A DNA stretch of 5,966 bases from Natronohydrobacter sp. (GTDB lineage Bacteria; Pseudomonadota; Alphaproteobacteria; Rhodobacterales; Rhodobacteraceae). The DNA lies in assembly GCA_007118445.1 (NCBI GenBank), contig SKRP01000107.1:1-5966 (forward strand), written 5' to 3'. The position numbers were made by a program, and so were the translations under genes. Positions within the stretch are counted from its first letter, which is position 1; the number at the start of each line of letters is the position of its first letter. Below are positions 1-4,992 of the stretch, piece by piece. The notes under the pieces were generated by a model, which did not search any database, was not told the DNA's origin, and saw only the letters and a program-made list of their open reading frames with translations.

Positions 1-345
1 GCGCGTAATCTGGACTACCGGGTCGTACCAGCGGCCCTGCGCGGCGAAGAGACGTTCCGCGTGCCGCTGATGATTACCGGCCCTTGGGCTGAACCGCGGT
101 TCCGGCTGGATATGGAGGCACTTGCGCGCGAGCAGTTGCGGGTGGAACAGGAACGGCTGGAAGAAATCGCCCGCGAGGAAGCCCGGCGGCTGGAGGAACG
201 CGCGCGCTCTGAGGTCGAGCAGCGGCTGGAGCGGGAACTGGGCGTGCGCCGCGAAGAGGGCGAGCGCGTGCAGGACACGCTCCGGCGCGGGGTGGAGCAG
301 GAGATCGGCAATCGGCTTCGGGGGCTGCTGGGGGGCGGGAATTGA
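1..345 (+). CDS. AsmA family protein, C-terminal fragment
   Basis: The reading frame is open from the first base and stops at 343-345, so this is the last 114 residues of a gene that starts outside the window. Residues 1-35 (with LDYRVVPAALRG and VPLMITGPWAEPRFRLD) resemble the end of the AsmA C-terminal domain, where a short beta strand is followed by 'V-P-I-x-G-x-W-x-x-P-x-F'. Residues 36-108 form one long, very Glu/Arg-rich helix with likely coiled-coil character, ending in a Gly-rich LLGGGN tail. AsmA-like proteins are inner-membrane-anchored periplasmic proteins of the bridge-like lipid-transfer class, linked to outer-membrane assembly and phospholipid traffic. The family call rests on only the last part of the protein and is from memory of the alphaproteobacterial homologues. 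No good terminator follows. The next gene is 395 bases away, so there is no sign of tight coupling. Confidence 0.72.
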   Translation, partial: ARNLDYRVVPAALRGEETFRVPLMITGPWAEPRFRLDMEALAREQLRVEQERLEEIAREEARRLEERARSEVEQRLERELGVRREEGERVQDTLRRGVEQEIGNRLRGLLGGGN

Positions 346-635
346 GGCTCTGAGTTGTGCGAGTTGCGCGAAGATTCAAGTCCATATCAATGGAATCCTT
401 GCAGGACTCGCAGGGCAACACCGCTGGTCAAGACGGTCGCGGACATCTGCCATCCGGGTTTCGGTTATTGTAAGCACGGGGGCTGAGGGGCCTTTGCAAC
501 CAGGTCAGATAATGTTGCTTTGGTGGCACCCTGCGACCCGCTTCAGACCGCGCCCGGAGTGATCACGATTTCCTGATAGATGGCCTGCAAATGGCATCTT
601 CCGCCGCGCTGCGCGGGCTGTCATAGGCAGCAAAA

Positions 636-664
636 TTGACAACGGAATCGCGACGGTTTCTACC
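636..664 (+). promoter_or_regulatory. possible sigma-70 promoter upstream of the MFS gene
   Basis: A perfect -35 hexamer TTGACA lies at 636-641. At a 17-base spacing the -10 position reads TCTACC (659-664), which matches TATAAT at only three positions. Alphaproteobacterial -10 elements are often poor, so the site is plausible but weak. It would give an untranslated leader of roughly 70 bases that includes the two hairpins at 699-728. Confidence 0.3.
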
Positions 665-728
665 CGCCCCGCTGGCAACATTCAGACGCAGGACAATCGC
701 CCGCAGGGCATGGCAGGCCGCTACGGCC

Positions 729-734
729 GGAGGA
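729..734 (+). promoter_or_regulatory. Shine-Dalgarno site that fixes the MFS start
   Basis: GGAGGA at 729-734 lies six bases before the ATG at 741. An in-frame ATG at 636 would add 35 Arg-rich residues unlike an MFS N-terminus and has no comparable site, so 741 is the better start. A GGCCG-CTA-CGGCC hairpin (716-728) ends directly against this site. Confidence 0.8.
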
Positions 735-740
735 CAGGAT

Positions 741-1991
741 ATGCTGAAGGTTTTCACCGCCTCCTGGGCGCTGCTTCTGGGGATGATGTTCCTGATGGTG
801 GGCAACGGGGTGCAGGGCACGCTTCTGGGGATTCGCGGCGCGATCGAGGGGTTCTCGACCGCGCAGATGTCCATTGTGATGTCGGCCTATTTCGTGGGCT
901 TCCTGTTCGGCTCGCGGATAGCACCCGAAATGATCCGCCGCGTGGGTCATGTGCGGGTCTTTGCCGCACTCGGCTCGCTGATTTCGGCTATACTGGTGCT
1001 TTACGCCGCAATCCCCGACTGGATCGTCTGGGCCATCCTGCGGGTGCTGATCGGGTTTGCCTTTTCCGGGGTCTATGTCACCGCCGAGAGCTGGCTGAAC
1101 AACACCGCCAGCAATGAAAATCGCGGGCAGGCGCTGTCGCTTTACATGATCGTGCAGATGCTGGGCATCATCACGGCGCAGGCGCTGATCAACTTCGCTG
1201 ATCCGGCGGGTTTCCTTTTGTTCATCATCCCCTCGGTACTGGTCTCGCTGGCTTTCGCGCCGATCCTGTTGTCGATCAGCCCCGCGCCCGTTTTCGGAAC
1301 CACGAAATCCATGTCGATCCGTGAACTCTACAGTGTCTCGCCGCTGGGCGTGGTGGGGATTTTCCTTATGGGCGGGGTGTTTTCGGCCCTGTTCGGGATG
1401 ACAGCGGTCTGGGGCACCGAAGCGGGGCTGACGATCCTGGAAATCTCGATCTTCACCGGTGCGATCTATTTTGGCGGGCTGGTCTTTCAGTATCCCATCG
1501 GCTGGCTGTCCGACCGGATGGACCGGCGCAAGCTGCTGGTTGCAGTCGCCCTGCTCGGCACCGCAGCCGGGGCTGTTGCTGTGGTCGCGGATCTGGGCTT
1601 TCTGTCTCTGGTCGTCGTGGCGTTGATCATCGGCGGGATTTCAAACCCGCTCTATTCGCTGCTTGTGGCCTATGCCAATGACTATCTGGAGCACGATCAG
1701 ATGGCCGCGGCTTCGGGCGGGCTGTTGTTTGTCAACGGGCTGGGGGCGATTGTCGGGCCGCTGGCCATCGGCTGGCTGATGGGCCTGATCGGACCTGCGG
1801 GTTATTTCCTCTTCATCATCCTGCTGACGGCAAGCCTGTCGCTTTATGCGCTCTGGCGGATGACAAGACGCCCGGCCCCGGCAGCGAGCGAGACCGGTCC
1901 TTATGCACCGGTTTCGCCGGTGATCTCTGCGGCAACGGTCGAAGCGGTTTATTCCGAGTTGGCCGAGCAGAAATCCGATGAGGCAGGGTAG
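741..1991 (+). CDS. MFS transporter, YcaD-like (UPF0226-type) permease
   Basis: This is a 416-residue inner-membrane permease with the size and hydrophobic pattern of a 12-helix major facilitator. The first helix spans about residues 5-28, and the halves are split by a hydrophilic loop near 180-200. The MFS A-motif is clear in the second half (GWLSDRMDRRKL, 254-265) and degenerate in the first (G57 to R72, carrying R65/R66). The stretch TAESWLNNTASNENRGQALS (114-133), followed by LYMIVQMLG, resembles the ESAL...SRNRGRLLAAYMMV segment of E. coli YcaD, which places it in that poorly characterised subfamily. Residues 376-416 are a hydrophilic cytoplasmic tail rich in Pro, Ala and Glu. The substrate cannot be read from the sequence, and YcaD itself has no firmly known substrate. 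The start is supported by GGAGGA six bases upstream. The next gene begins 113 bases after the stop, so co-transcription is possible but not indicated. Confidence 0.9.
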   Translation: MLKVFTASWALLLGMMFLMVGNGVQGTLLGIRGAIEGFSTAQMSIVMSAYFVGFLFGSRIAPEMIRRVGHVRVFAALGSLISAILVLYAAIPDWIVWAILRVLIGFAFSGVYVTAESWLNNTASNENRGQALSLYMIVQMLGIITAQALINFADPAGFLLFIIPSVLVSLAFAPILLSISPAPVFGTTKSMSIRELYSVSPLGVVGIFLMGGVFSALFGMTAVWGTEAGLTILEISIFTGAIYFGGLVFQYPIGWLSDRMDRRKLLVAVALLGTAAGAVAVVADLGFLSLVVVALIIGGISNPLYSLLVAYANDYLEHDQMAAASGGLLFVNGLGAIVGPLAIGWLMGLIGPAGYFLFIILLTASLSLYALWRMTRRPAPAASETGPYAPVSPVISAATVEAVYSELAEQKSDEAG

Positions 1992-2094
1992 CGTTGCAGT
2001 TGCGCACTTATCTGCCGATTCCAGCAGGCGTGATTGCGAAAAACTTGTGCAGATACCGAATCGCTGGCACGCTTCAATTTATCAAAACGCGAAT

Positions 2095-2100
2095 GGGTGA
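2095..2100 (+). promoter_or_regulatory. Shine-Dalgarno-like site for the DUF924 gene
   Basis: GGGTGA at 2095-2100 is four bases before the ATG at 2105. The other in-frame starts at 1994 and 2093 have no purine-rich site at a useful distance. The residues they would add (1994 start) have no counterpart in the family as I know it. The site is moderate in strength, so the choice between 2093 and 2105 is not absolute. Confidence 0.5.
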
Positions 2101-2104
2101 CGTG

Positions 2105-2683
2105 ATGTCGACAGTAGATGACGTGCTTTCCTTCTGGCTTGACGAGGTCGGCCCCAAAGGCTGGTATGCAGTGGATGACGCGCTGGATGCGGAGATCCGC
2201 AACCGGTTCCTCGGGTTGTGGGAAAAGGCCTGTGATGGTCGGCTGATCCGCTGGGCATCCTGCGCGAAAGGGTCGCTGGCCTATATCATCGTCACCGATC
2301 AGTTCCCCCGCAATATGTTTCGTGGCGATGGGCGGGCTTTCGACACGGATGATCTGGCCCGGCAGGTCGCGGCACGCGCCTGCCATCTGGGCTTTGACCG
2401 CCAGACGCCCGAACCGCAGCGCCAGTTCTTTTATCTGCCGCTGATGCATTCCGAAAGCCAGATGGATCAGGATCGCGCTGTGCGCATGTTCCTGCTGCGC
2501 ATGCCCGAGACAGGGGCGAGCAATCTGCTGCATGCCCGTGCCCATCGCGCGGTGATCCGCGAATTCGGGCGCTTTCCCTATCGCAATGACGCGCTGGGGC
2601 GCGCGACGACCGAACGCGAGCAGGTATTTCTCGACAAGGGCGGCTATGGTTCAGCCGTAGAGGCGCTCACAGAGGCCGCCTGA
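2105..2683 (+). CDS. DUF924 family protein of unknown function
   Basis: The product is a 192-residue soluble protein without a signal peptide or membrane segment. It matches the DUF924 family (PF06041) along its whole length: the opening VDDVLSFWLDEVGPKGWY (4-21), the signature TDQFPRNMFRG (64-74), FFYLPLMHSES (108-118), and HARAHRAVIREFGRFPYRN (143-161). The family is all-helical with a TPR-like fold. No biochemical role is established that I can name. The invariant Asp, Arg, His and Phe residues in these motifs suggest a binding or catalytic cleft, but that is inference. The length is normal and the gene appears intact. Three in-frame starts are possible (1994, 2093, 2105), and I chose 2105 because it gives the family-typical N-terminus and has GGGTGA upstream. 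It sits 113 bases after the MFS gene and 113 bases before lpdA, with regulatory-looking DNA before lpdA, so a shared operon is doubtful. Confidence 0.88.
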   Translation: MSTVDDVLSFWLDEVGPKGWYAVDDALDAEIRNRFLGLWEKACDGRLIRWASCAKGSLAYIIVTDQFPRNMFRGDGRAFDTDDLARQVAARACHLGFDRQTPEPQRQFFYLPLMHSESQMDQDRAVRMFLLRMPETGASNLLHARAHRAVIREFGRFPYRNDALGRATTEREQVFLDKGGYGSAVEALTEAA

Positions 2684-2688
2684 TCGCA

Positions 2689-2727
2689 CGCCATGCATGA
2701 AATGCATAACGGGGTTCTGCGCCATGC
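2689..2727. repeat. short direct repeats in the lpdA upstream region
   Basis: CGCCATGC occurs at 2689-2696 and again at 2720-2727, exactly 31 bases apart, about three helical turns. Overlapping the first copy, ATGCAT occurs at 2693-2698 and 2702-2707, separated by GAA. ATGCAT is itself a palindrome, so the pair is also a dyad-like block. The function is unknown. Repeats this short can arise by chance. Confidence 0.35.
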
Positions 2728-2728
2728 G

Positions 2729-2755
2729 TTGCGAGGATGGAAAAAATAGTTTAAT
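2729..2755 (+). promoter_or_regulatory. candidate promoter for lpdA
   Basis: TTGCGA (2729-2734) and TTTAAT (2750-2755) match the -35 and -10 hexamers at four and five of six positions, but the spacing is a short 15 bases. An alternative -10, TATATT (2763-2768), has no matching -35. Either would give a short leader before the start at 2797. The AT-rich block at 2741-2768 stands out from its GC-rich surroundings, which supports a promoter here even though the exact hexamers are uncertain. Confidence 0.4.
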
Positions 2756-2765
2756 GCCAAACTAT
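2746..2765. promoter_or_regulatory. perfect dyad, probable operator in front of lpdA
   Basis: ATAGTTTAATGCCAAACTAT is a perfect 7-bp inverted repeat (ATAGTTT at 2746-2752, AAACTAT at 2759-2765) around a six-base centre. It overlaps both candidate -10 elements and ends 31 bases before the lpdA start. Length, symmetry and position are those of a binding site for a dimeric regulator. No regulator gene lies in the window and I do not recognise the half-site. It does not resemble the E. coli PdhR site. As RNA, the A/U-rich 7-bp stem would be weak, and it is not followed by a T-run, so a terminator is unlikely. Confidence 0.5.
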
Positions 2766-2783
2766 ATTCCAGATGCCGCGCAA

Positions 2784-2790
2784 GGGAGGA
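2784..2790 (+). promoter_or_regulatory. strong Shine-Dalgarno site that fixes the lpdA start
   Basis: GGGAGGA at 2784-2790 is six bases before the ATG at 2797. An in-frame ATG at 2773 would place this site inside the coding region and add eight residues (MPRKGGFR) ahead of the normal Lpd N-terminus, so 2797 is preferred. The end of the site overlaps a GATTC (GANTC) sequence at 2789-2793. Confidence 0.85.
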
Positions 2791-2796
2791 TTCCGC

Positions 2797-4191
2797 ATGG
2801 CTGCCAAATCTTATGATGTGATCGTCATCGGGGCGGGGCCGGGCGGCTATGTCGCCGCGATCCGGGCCGCCCAGTTGGGTAAATCCGTTGCGATTGTCGA
2901 GCGGGAGCATCTGGGCGGGATTTGCCTGAACTGGGGCTGTATTCCGACCAAGGCGATGCTGCGCTCTGCCGAAGTGTTCCATCTGATGCACCGCGCCAAG
3001 GAATTTGGTCTGAGTGCCGAGAACATCAGCTATGACCTGCCTGCCGTGGTGAAGCGCTCGCGCAAGGTGGCGGGGCAGCTGTCGGGTGGCATTGGTCATC
3101 TCATGAAGAAGAACAAGATCACGGTTATCATGGGAGCGGCGACTCTGCCCGCCAAGGGCAAGGTCGCGGTCAAGACCGACAAGGGCACCGAAGAGCTGAG
3201 CGCACCGAATATCGTGGTGGCAACTGGTGCGCGGGCGCGGGAATTGCCGGGGCTGGAAGCCGATGGCGATCTGGTCTGGACCTACAAGCACGCGCTGGAA
3301 CCCAAGCGGATGCCGAAAAAGCTTCTGGTCATCGGCTCGGGCGCGATCGGGATCGAATTTGCGAGTTTCTTCAACACGCTGGGCGCGGATGTGACTGTCG
3401 TGGAAGTGATGGACCGTATCCTGCCGGTCGAAGATGAGGAGATCAGCAATTTCGCCCGCAAGCAGTTCGAGAAACAGGGCATGAAGATCATGTCCAAGGC
3501 GATGGTCAAGAAACTTGACCGCGCCAGCCCGAAGGTCACTGCGCATATCGAGACTGGCGGCAAGACCGAGAAGATGGAATTCGATACAGTGATTTCGGCT
3601 GTGGGAATCGTGGCCAATACCGAAGGTCTGGGGCTGGAAGCGCTGGGCGCAAAGATTGACCGGTCTTTCGTGGTGACAGATGAATATTGCCGGACCGGGG
3701 TCGAAGGGCTGTATGTGATTGGCGACGCGACCAATGGTCCCTGGCTGGCACACAAGGCCAGTCATGAAGGGGTGATGGTCGCCGAACTGATCGCGGGCGG
3801 GCATCCGCATGCGGTGGACCCGTCTTCGATTGCCGGCTGCACCTATTGTCATCCGCAGGTTGCGAGCGTCGGTCTGACCGAAGCCAAGGCCAGGGAAGCA
3901 GGTTATCAGGTCAAGGTCGGGCGTTTCCCCTTCATCGGCAATGGCAAGGCGATTGCGCTGGGCGAGCCGGAAGGGATGATCAAGACCATTTTTGACGCGA
4001 AAACCGGCGAATTGCTGGGCGCGCATATGGTGGGCGCGGAAGTGACCGAGTTGATCCAGGGCTATGTCGTGGGCCGTCAGCTGGAGACCACGGAAGAAGA
4101 CCTGATGAACACGGTTTTCCCGCATCCGACGCTGAGCGAGATGATGCATGAATCGGTGCTCGACGCCTATGGGCGCGCGATTCATTTCTGA
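2797..4191 (+). CDS. lpdA: dihydrolipoyl dehydrogenase (E3 subunit)
   Basis: This 464-residue flavoprotein reoxidises dihydrolipoamide with NAD+ (EC 1.8.1.4). It is the shared E3 subunit of pyruvate and 2-oxoglutarate dehydrogenases, and often of branched-chain complexes and the glycine cleavage system, in the cytoplasm. Visible elements in order are the FAD-binding GAGPGG (12-17) with ribose-binding E35; the redox disulfide C43/C48 in GICLNWGCIPTK; the NAD-binding GSGAIG (180-185); the second FAD motif YVIGDAT with G309/D310; and the dimer-interface domain with the catalytic His443-Glu448 pair in HPTLSE. All key residues are present and the length is normal. The NWGC-IPTK form of the active site is the type I associate with the pyruvate-dehydrogenase E3 of alphaproteobacteria, in contrast to the LNVGCIPSK type common in 2-oxoglutarate-linked copies. 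This paralogue assignment is inference. No E1 or E2 gene is adjacent in the window. The start is set by GGGAGGA upstream, and a dyad overlaps the likely promoter. Confidence 0.97.
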   Translation: MAAKSYDVIVIGAGPGGYVAAIRAAQLGKSVAIVEREHLGGICLNWGCIPTKAMLRSAEVFHLMHRAKEFGLSAENISYDLPAVVKRSRKVAGQLSGGIGHLMKKNKITVIMGAATLPAKGKVAVKTDKGTEELSAPNIVVATGARARELPGLEADGDLVWTYKHALEPKRMPKKLLVIGSGAIGIEFASFFNTLGADVTVVEVMDRILPVEDEEISNFARKQFEKQGMKIMSKAMVKKLDRASPKVTAHIETGGKTEKMEFDTVISAVGIVANTEGLGLEALGAKIDRSFVVTDEYCRTGVEGLYVIGDATNGPWLAHKASHEGVMVAELIAGGHPHAVDPSSIAGCTYCHPQVASVGLTEAKAREAGYQVKVGRFPFIGNGKAIALGEPEGMIKTIFDAKTGELLGAHMVGAEVTELIQGYVVGRQLETTEEDLMNTVFPHPTLSEMMHESVLDAYGRAIHF

Positions 4192-4211
4192 TATAGCCTG
4201 AACACAAAGGT

Positions 4212-4235
4212 CGTGCTCACAGGAATGTGAGCGCG
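4212..4235 (+). terminator. hairpin after lpdA, possible terminator
   Basis: Bases 4212-4221 pair with 4226-4235 in a ten-pair stem with one G-U pair, closed by a GGAA loop that fits the stable GNRA class. The inner seven pairs (GCTCACA/TGTGAGC) are perfect. It begins 21 bases after the lpdA stop. No T-run follows (the next bases are GCTTGTGACC), so intrinsic termination may be weak. It could instead protect the 3' end of the lpdA transcript or act as a DNA operator for the next gene. Confidence 0.4.
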
Positions 4236-4296
4236 GCTTGTGACCATTCTGCTGAGCCGGTTCGTATCACTTCCCAGATAAATCAGGGAGTGTTCA

Positions 4297-4833
4297 ATGA
4301 TCAGATCAGGTTCCGTGTTCCTCGCATCCGTCTTTTCGGCCTCGATGGCTTTTGCTGTCGGAGGCGGCGACTCCGCGCCGCCGGCCACGACCCCGACCTC
4401 AAGCGAATGCCCGCGTGGCACAGTCTGGGATGACGGGCGTCGGGCTTGTGTCTCTGCGCAATCCTCGCAGCTTGACGAGGACCAGCGCTATGAGGCCGTG
4501 CGCGAACTGGCCTATGCTGGCCAGCTTGATCATGCGCTGGAGGTGCTGGATACGATGCAGGCGGGTGACGACCGGGTGCTGACCTATCGTGGTTTCATCG
4601 CACGGCAGCAGGGCGACTGGGCGCAAGCGCTGGCCTATTACGACGACGCCTTGCGTGCCAATCCCGACAATATCCTTGCGCGCAGCTATCTGGGGCAGGG
4701 GCATGTTCTGCAGGGTGACATGCAGGCTGCGCAGGGTCAGCTGATCGAAATCCGGGACCGCGGCGGGCGGGACAGCTGGGCCGAAGCTTCGCTTTTGCGG
4801 GCGCTGCGGACCGGGCAGACCAGCAATTACTGA
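4297..4833 (+). CDS. secreted TPR-repeat protein with an N-terminal two-cysteine motif
   Basis: The product is 178 residues. Residues 1-20 form a Sec signal peptide: one Arg at position 3, a hydrophobic core (VFLASVFSAS) and an AFA cleavage site before V21. The mature protein is therefore probably periplasmic. A Gly/Ser/Pro/Thr-rich linker (22-36) leads to a compact motif CPRGTVWDDGRRACV (38-52), whose two cysteines could form a disulfide. The remainder is helical repeat: a degenerate unit at about 59-91, a clear TPR at 92-125 (G99, G106, A111, Y115, A118, P123) and another at about 126-159. TPR units bind partner proteins. The partner and function are unknown, and I believe similar small proteins are widespread in Rhodobacterales. 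The start has AGGGAG (4285-4290) six bases upstream. A weak promoter, TTGTGA (4238) with TCGTAT (4262), is possible. The gene is 105 bases after lpdA and is followed by a strong terminator, so it may be read from lpdA or alone. Confidence 0.85.
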   Translation: MIRSGSVFLASVFSASMAFAVGGGDSAPPATTPTSSECPRGTVWDDGRRACVSAQSSQLDEDQRYEAVRELAYAGQLDHALEVLDTMQAGDDRVLTYRGFIARQQGDWAQALAYYDDALRANPDNILARSYLGQGHVLQGDMQAAQGQLIEIRDRGGRDSWAEASLLRALRTGQTSNY

Positions 4834-4841
4834 GCACCACG

Positions 4842-4885
4842 CCCGCGCGGTCACATCGGGCCGCGCGGGGGGTATTGAGTATTTT
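4842..4885 (+). terminator. Rho-independent-type terminator after the TPR gene
   Basis: CCCGCGCGG (4842-4850) pairs perfectly with CCGCGCGGG (4861-4869) around a ten-base loop, giving a nine-bp all G/C stem that starts eight bases after the TPR stop. It is followed by three more G and then a moderately T-rich stretch, TATTGAGTATTTT (4873-4885). The T-run is interrupted, but the stem strength and the position directly after a stop codon make this the best terminator in the window. It would separate the TPR gene from uvrA. Confidence 0.7.
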
Positions 4886-4903
4886 GGGCAAGATGAAGCC
4901 CAG
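4879..4903 (+). other. terminator-linked motif, possibly repeated in the genome
   Basis: Directly after the terminator stem lies GTATTTTGGGCAAGATGAAG (4879-4898). It also forms a small hairpin, TGGGC (4885-4889) with GCCCA (4898-4902), followed by a T-rich run. From memory, close variants of this GTATTT...AAGATGAAG string sit after many genes in Rhodobacterales genomes. I cannot confirm that here, and no second copy is present in this window. Confidence 0.35.
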
Positions 4904-4911
4904 TGTTATTT

Positions 4912-4926
4912 GTTCTTTGAATGTTC
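4912..4926. promoter_or_regulatory. LexA (SOS) box of uvrA
   Basis: GTTCTTTGAATGTTC is a perfect match to GTTC-N7-GTTC, the direct-repeat operator of alphaproteobacterial LexA described in Rhodobacter sphaeroides and relatives, where uvrA is a known SOS gene. It ends 66 bases before the uvrA start, in the only gap upstream of that gene. LexA bound here would block transcription until RecA-stimulated self-cleavage after DNA damage. The exact promoter is unclear: TTGAAT (4917-4922) inside the box and TTGCTT (4934-4939) just after it are both possible -35 elements, and neither has a convincing -10. Confidence 0.88.
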
Positions 4927-4992
4927 TGTCATTTTGCTTGGAGACTCGGGCGCGGCACTCTATGTTGCGCGGGACAAGCCGTGAGGTGTGGG

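Larger units (their letters stand above)
346..740. other. 395-base intergenic region without a supported gene
   Basis: No frame here combines a ribosome binding site, a plausible start and a protein-like translation. The open frames that enter it from either side are shadows of the flanking genes. It holds a small imperfect hairpin (393-399 with 403-409, one A-C mismatch, loop TGC), a 5-bp hairpin at 604-616 (CCGCG/CGCGG), a possible promoter near 636-664, and two short hairpins just before the MFS start (699-709 and 716-728). Four GANTC sites occur at 373, 393, 405 and 645. I find no tRNA signature such as a T-loop GGTTCGAAT and no T-rich terminator after the AsmA stop. Confidence 0.6.

Noticed and set aside
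122..562. A 146-codon + strand frame running from the AsmA end into the gap
   Set aside because: Inside the AsmA gene it is the shifted frame, rich in Trp, Arg, Ser and Cys, and the part past 345 has no protein-like features or ribosome binding site.
604..616. CCGCG-CTG-CGCGG hairpin as a terminator of the AsmA gene
   Set aside because: It has only five pairs, lies 260 bases past the stop and has no T-run. Such GC stems are common by chance in this composition.
636..740. Upstream extension of the MFS protein from the ATG at 636
   Set aside because: It adds an Arg-rich, non-conserved-looking stretch, overlaps the TTGACA promoter candidate, and the strong GGAGGA is placed for the ATG at 741.
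2065..2080. TGGCAC at 2065 as half of a sigma-54 promoter
   Set aside because: The required TTGC(A/T) at the -12 position is missing; the sequence there reads AATTT.
1994..2104. Earlier starts for the DUF924 gene (1994 or 2093)
   Set aside because: Neither has a good Shine-Dalgarno site, and the added residues do not resemble the family N-terminus. 2093 remains a minor possibility.
2644..4185. A 513-codon open frame on the minus strand opposite lpdA
   Set aside because: It is antisense to an unmistakable Lpd, its translation is rich in His, Arg and Gln without any family motif, and it arises from the codon bias of the GC-rich sense gene.
4218..4230. CRP/FNR-type operator suggested by TCACA and TGTGA
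   Set aside because: The half-sites are in the reverse order and only four bases apart; a CRP site is TGTGA-N6-TCACA. The hairpin reading fits better.
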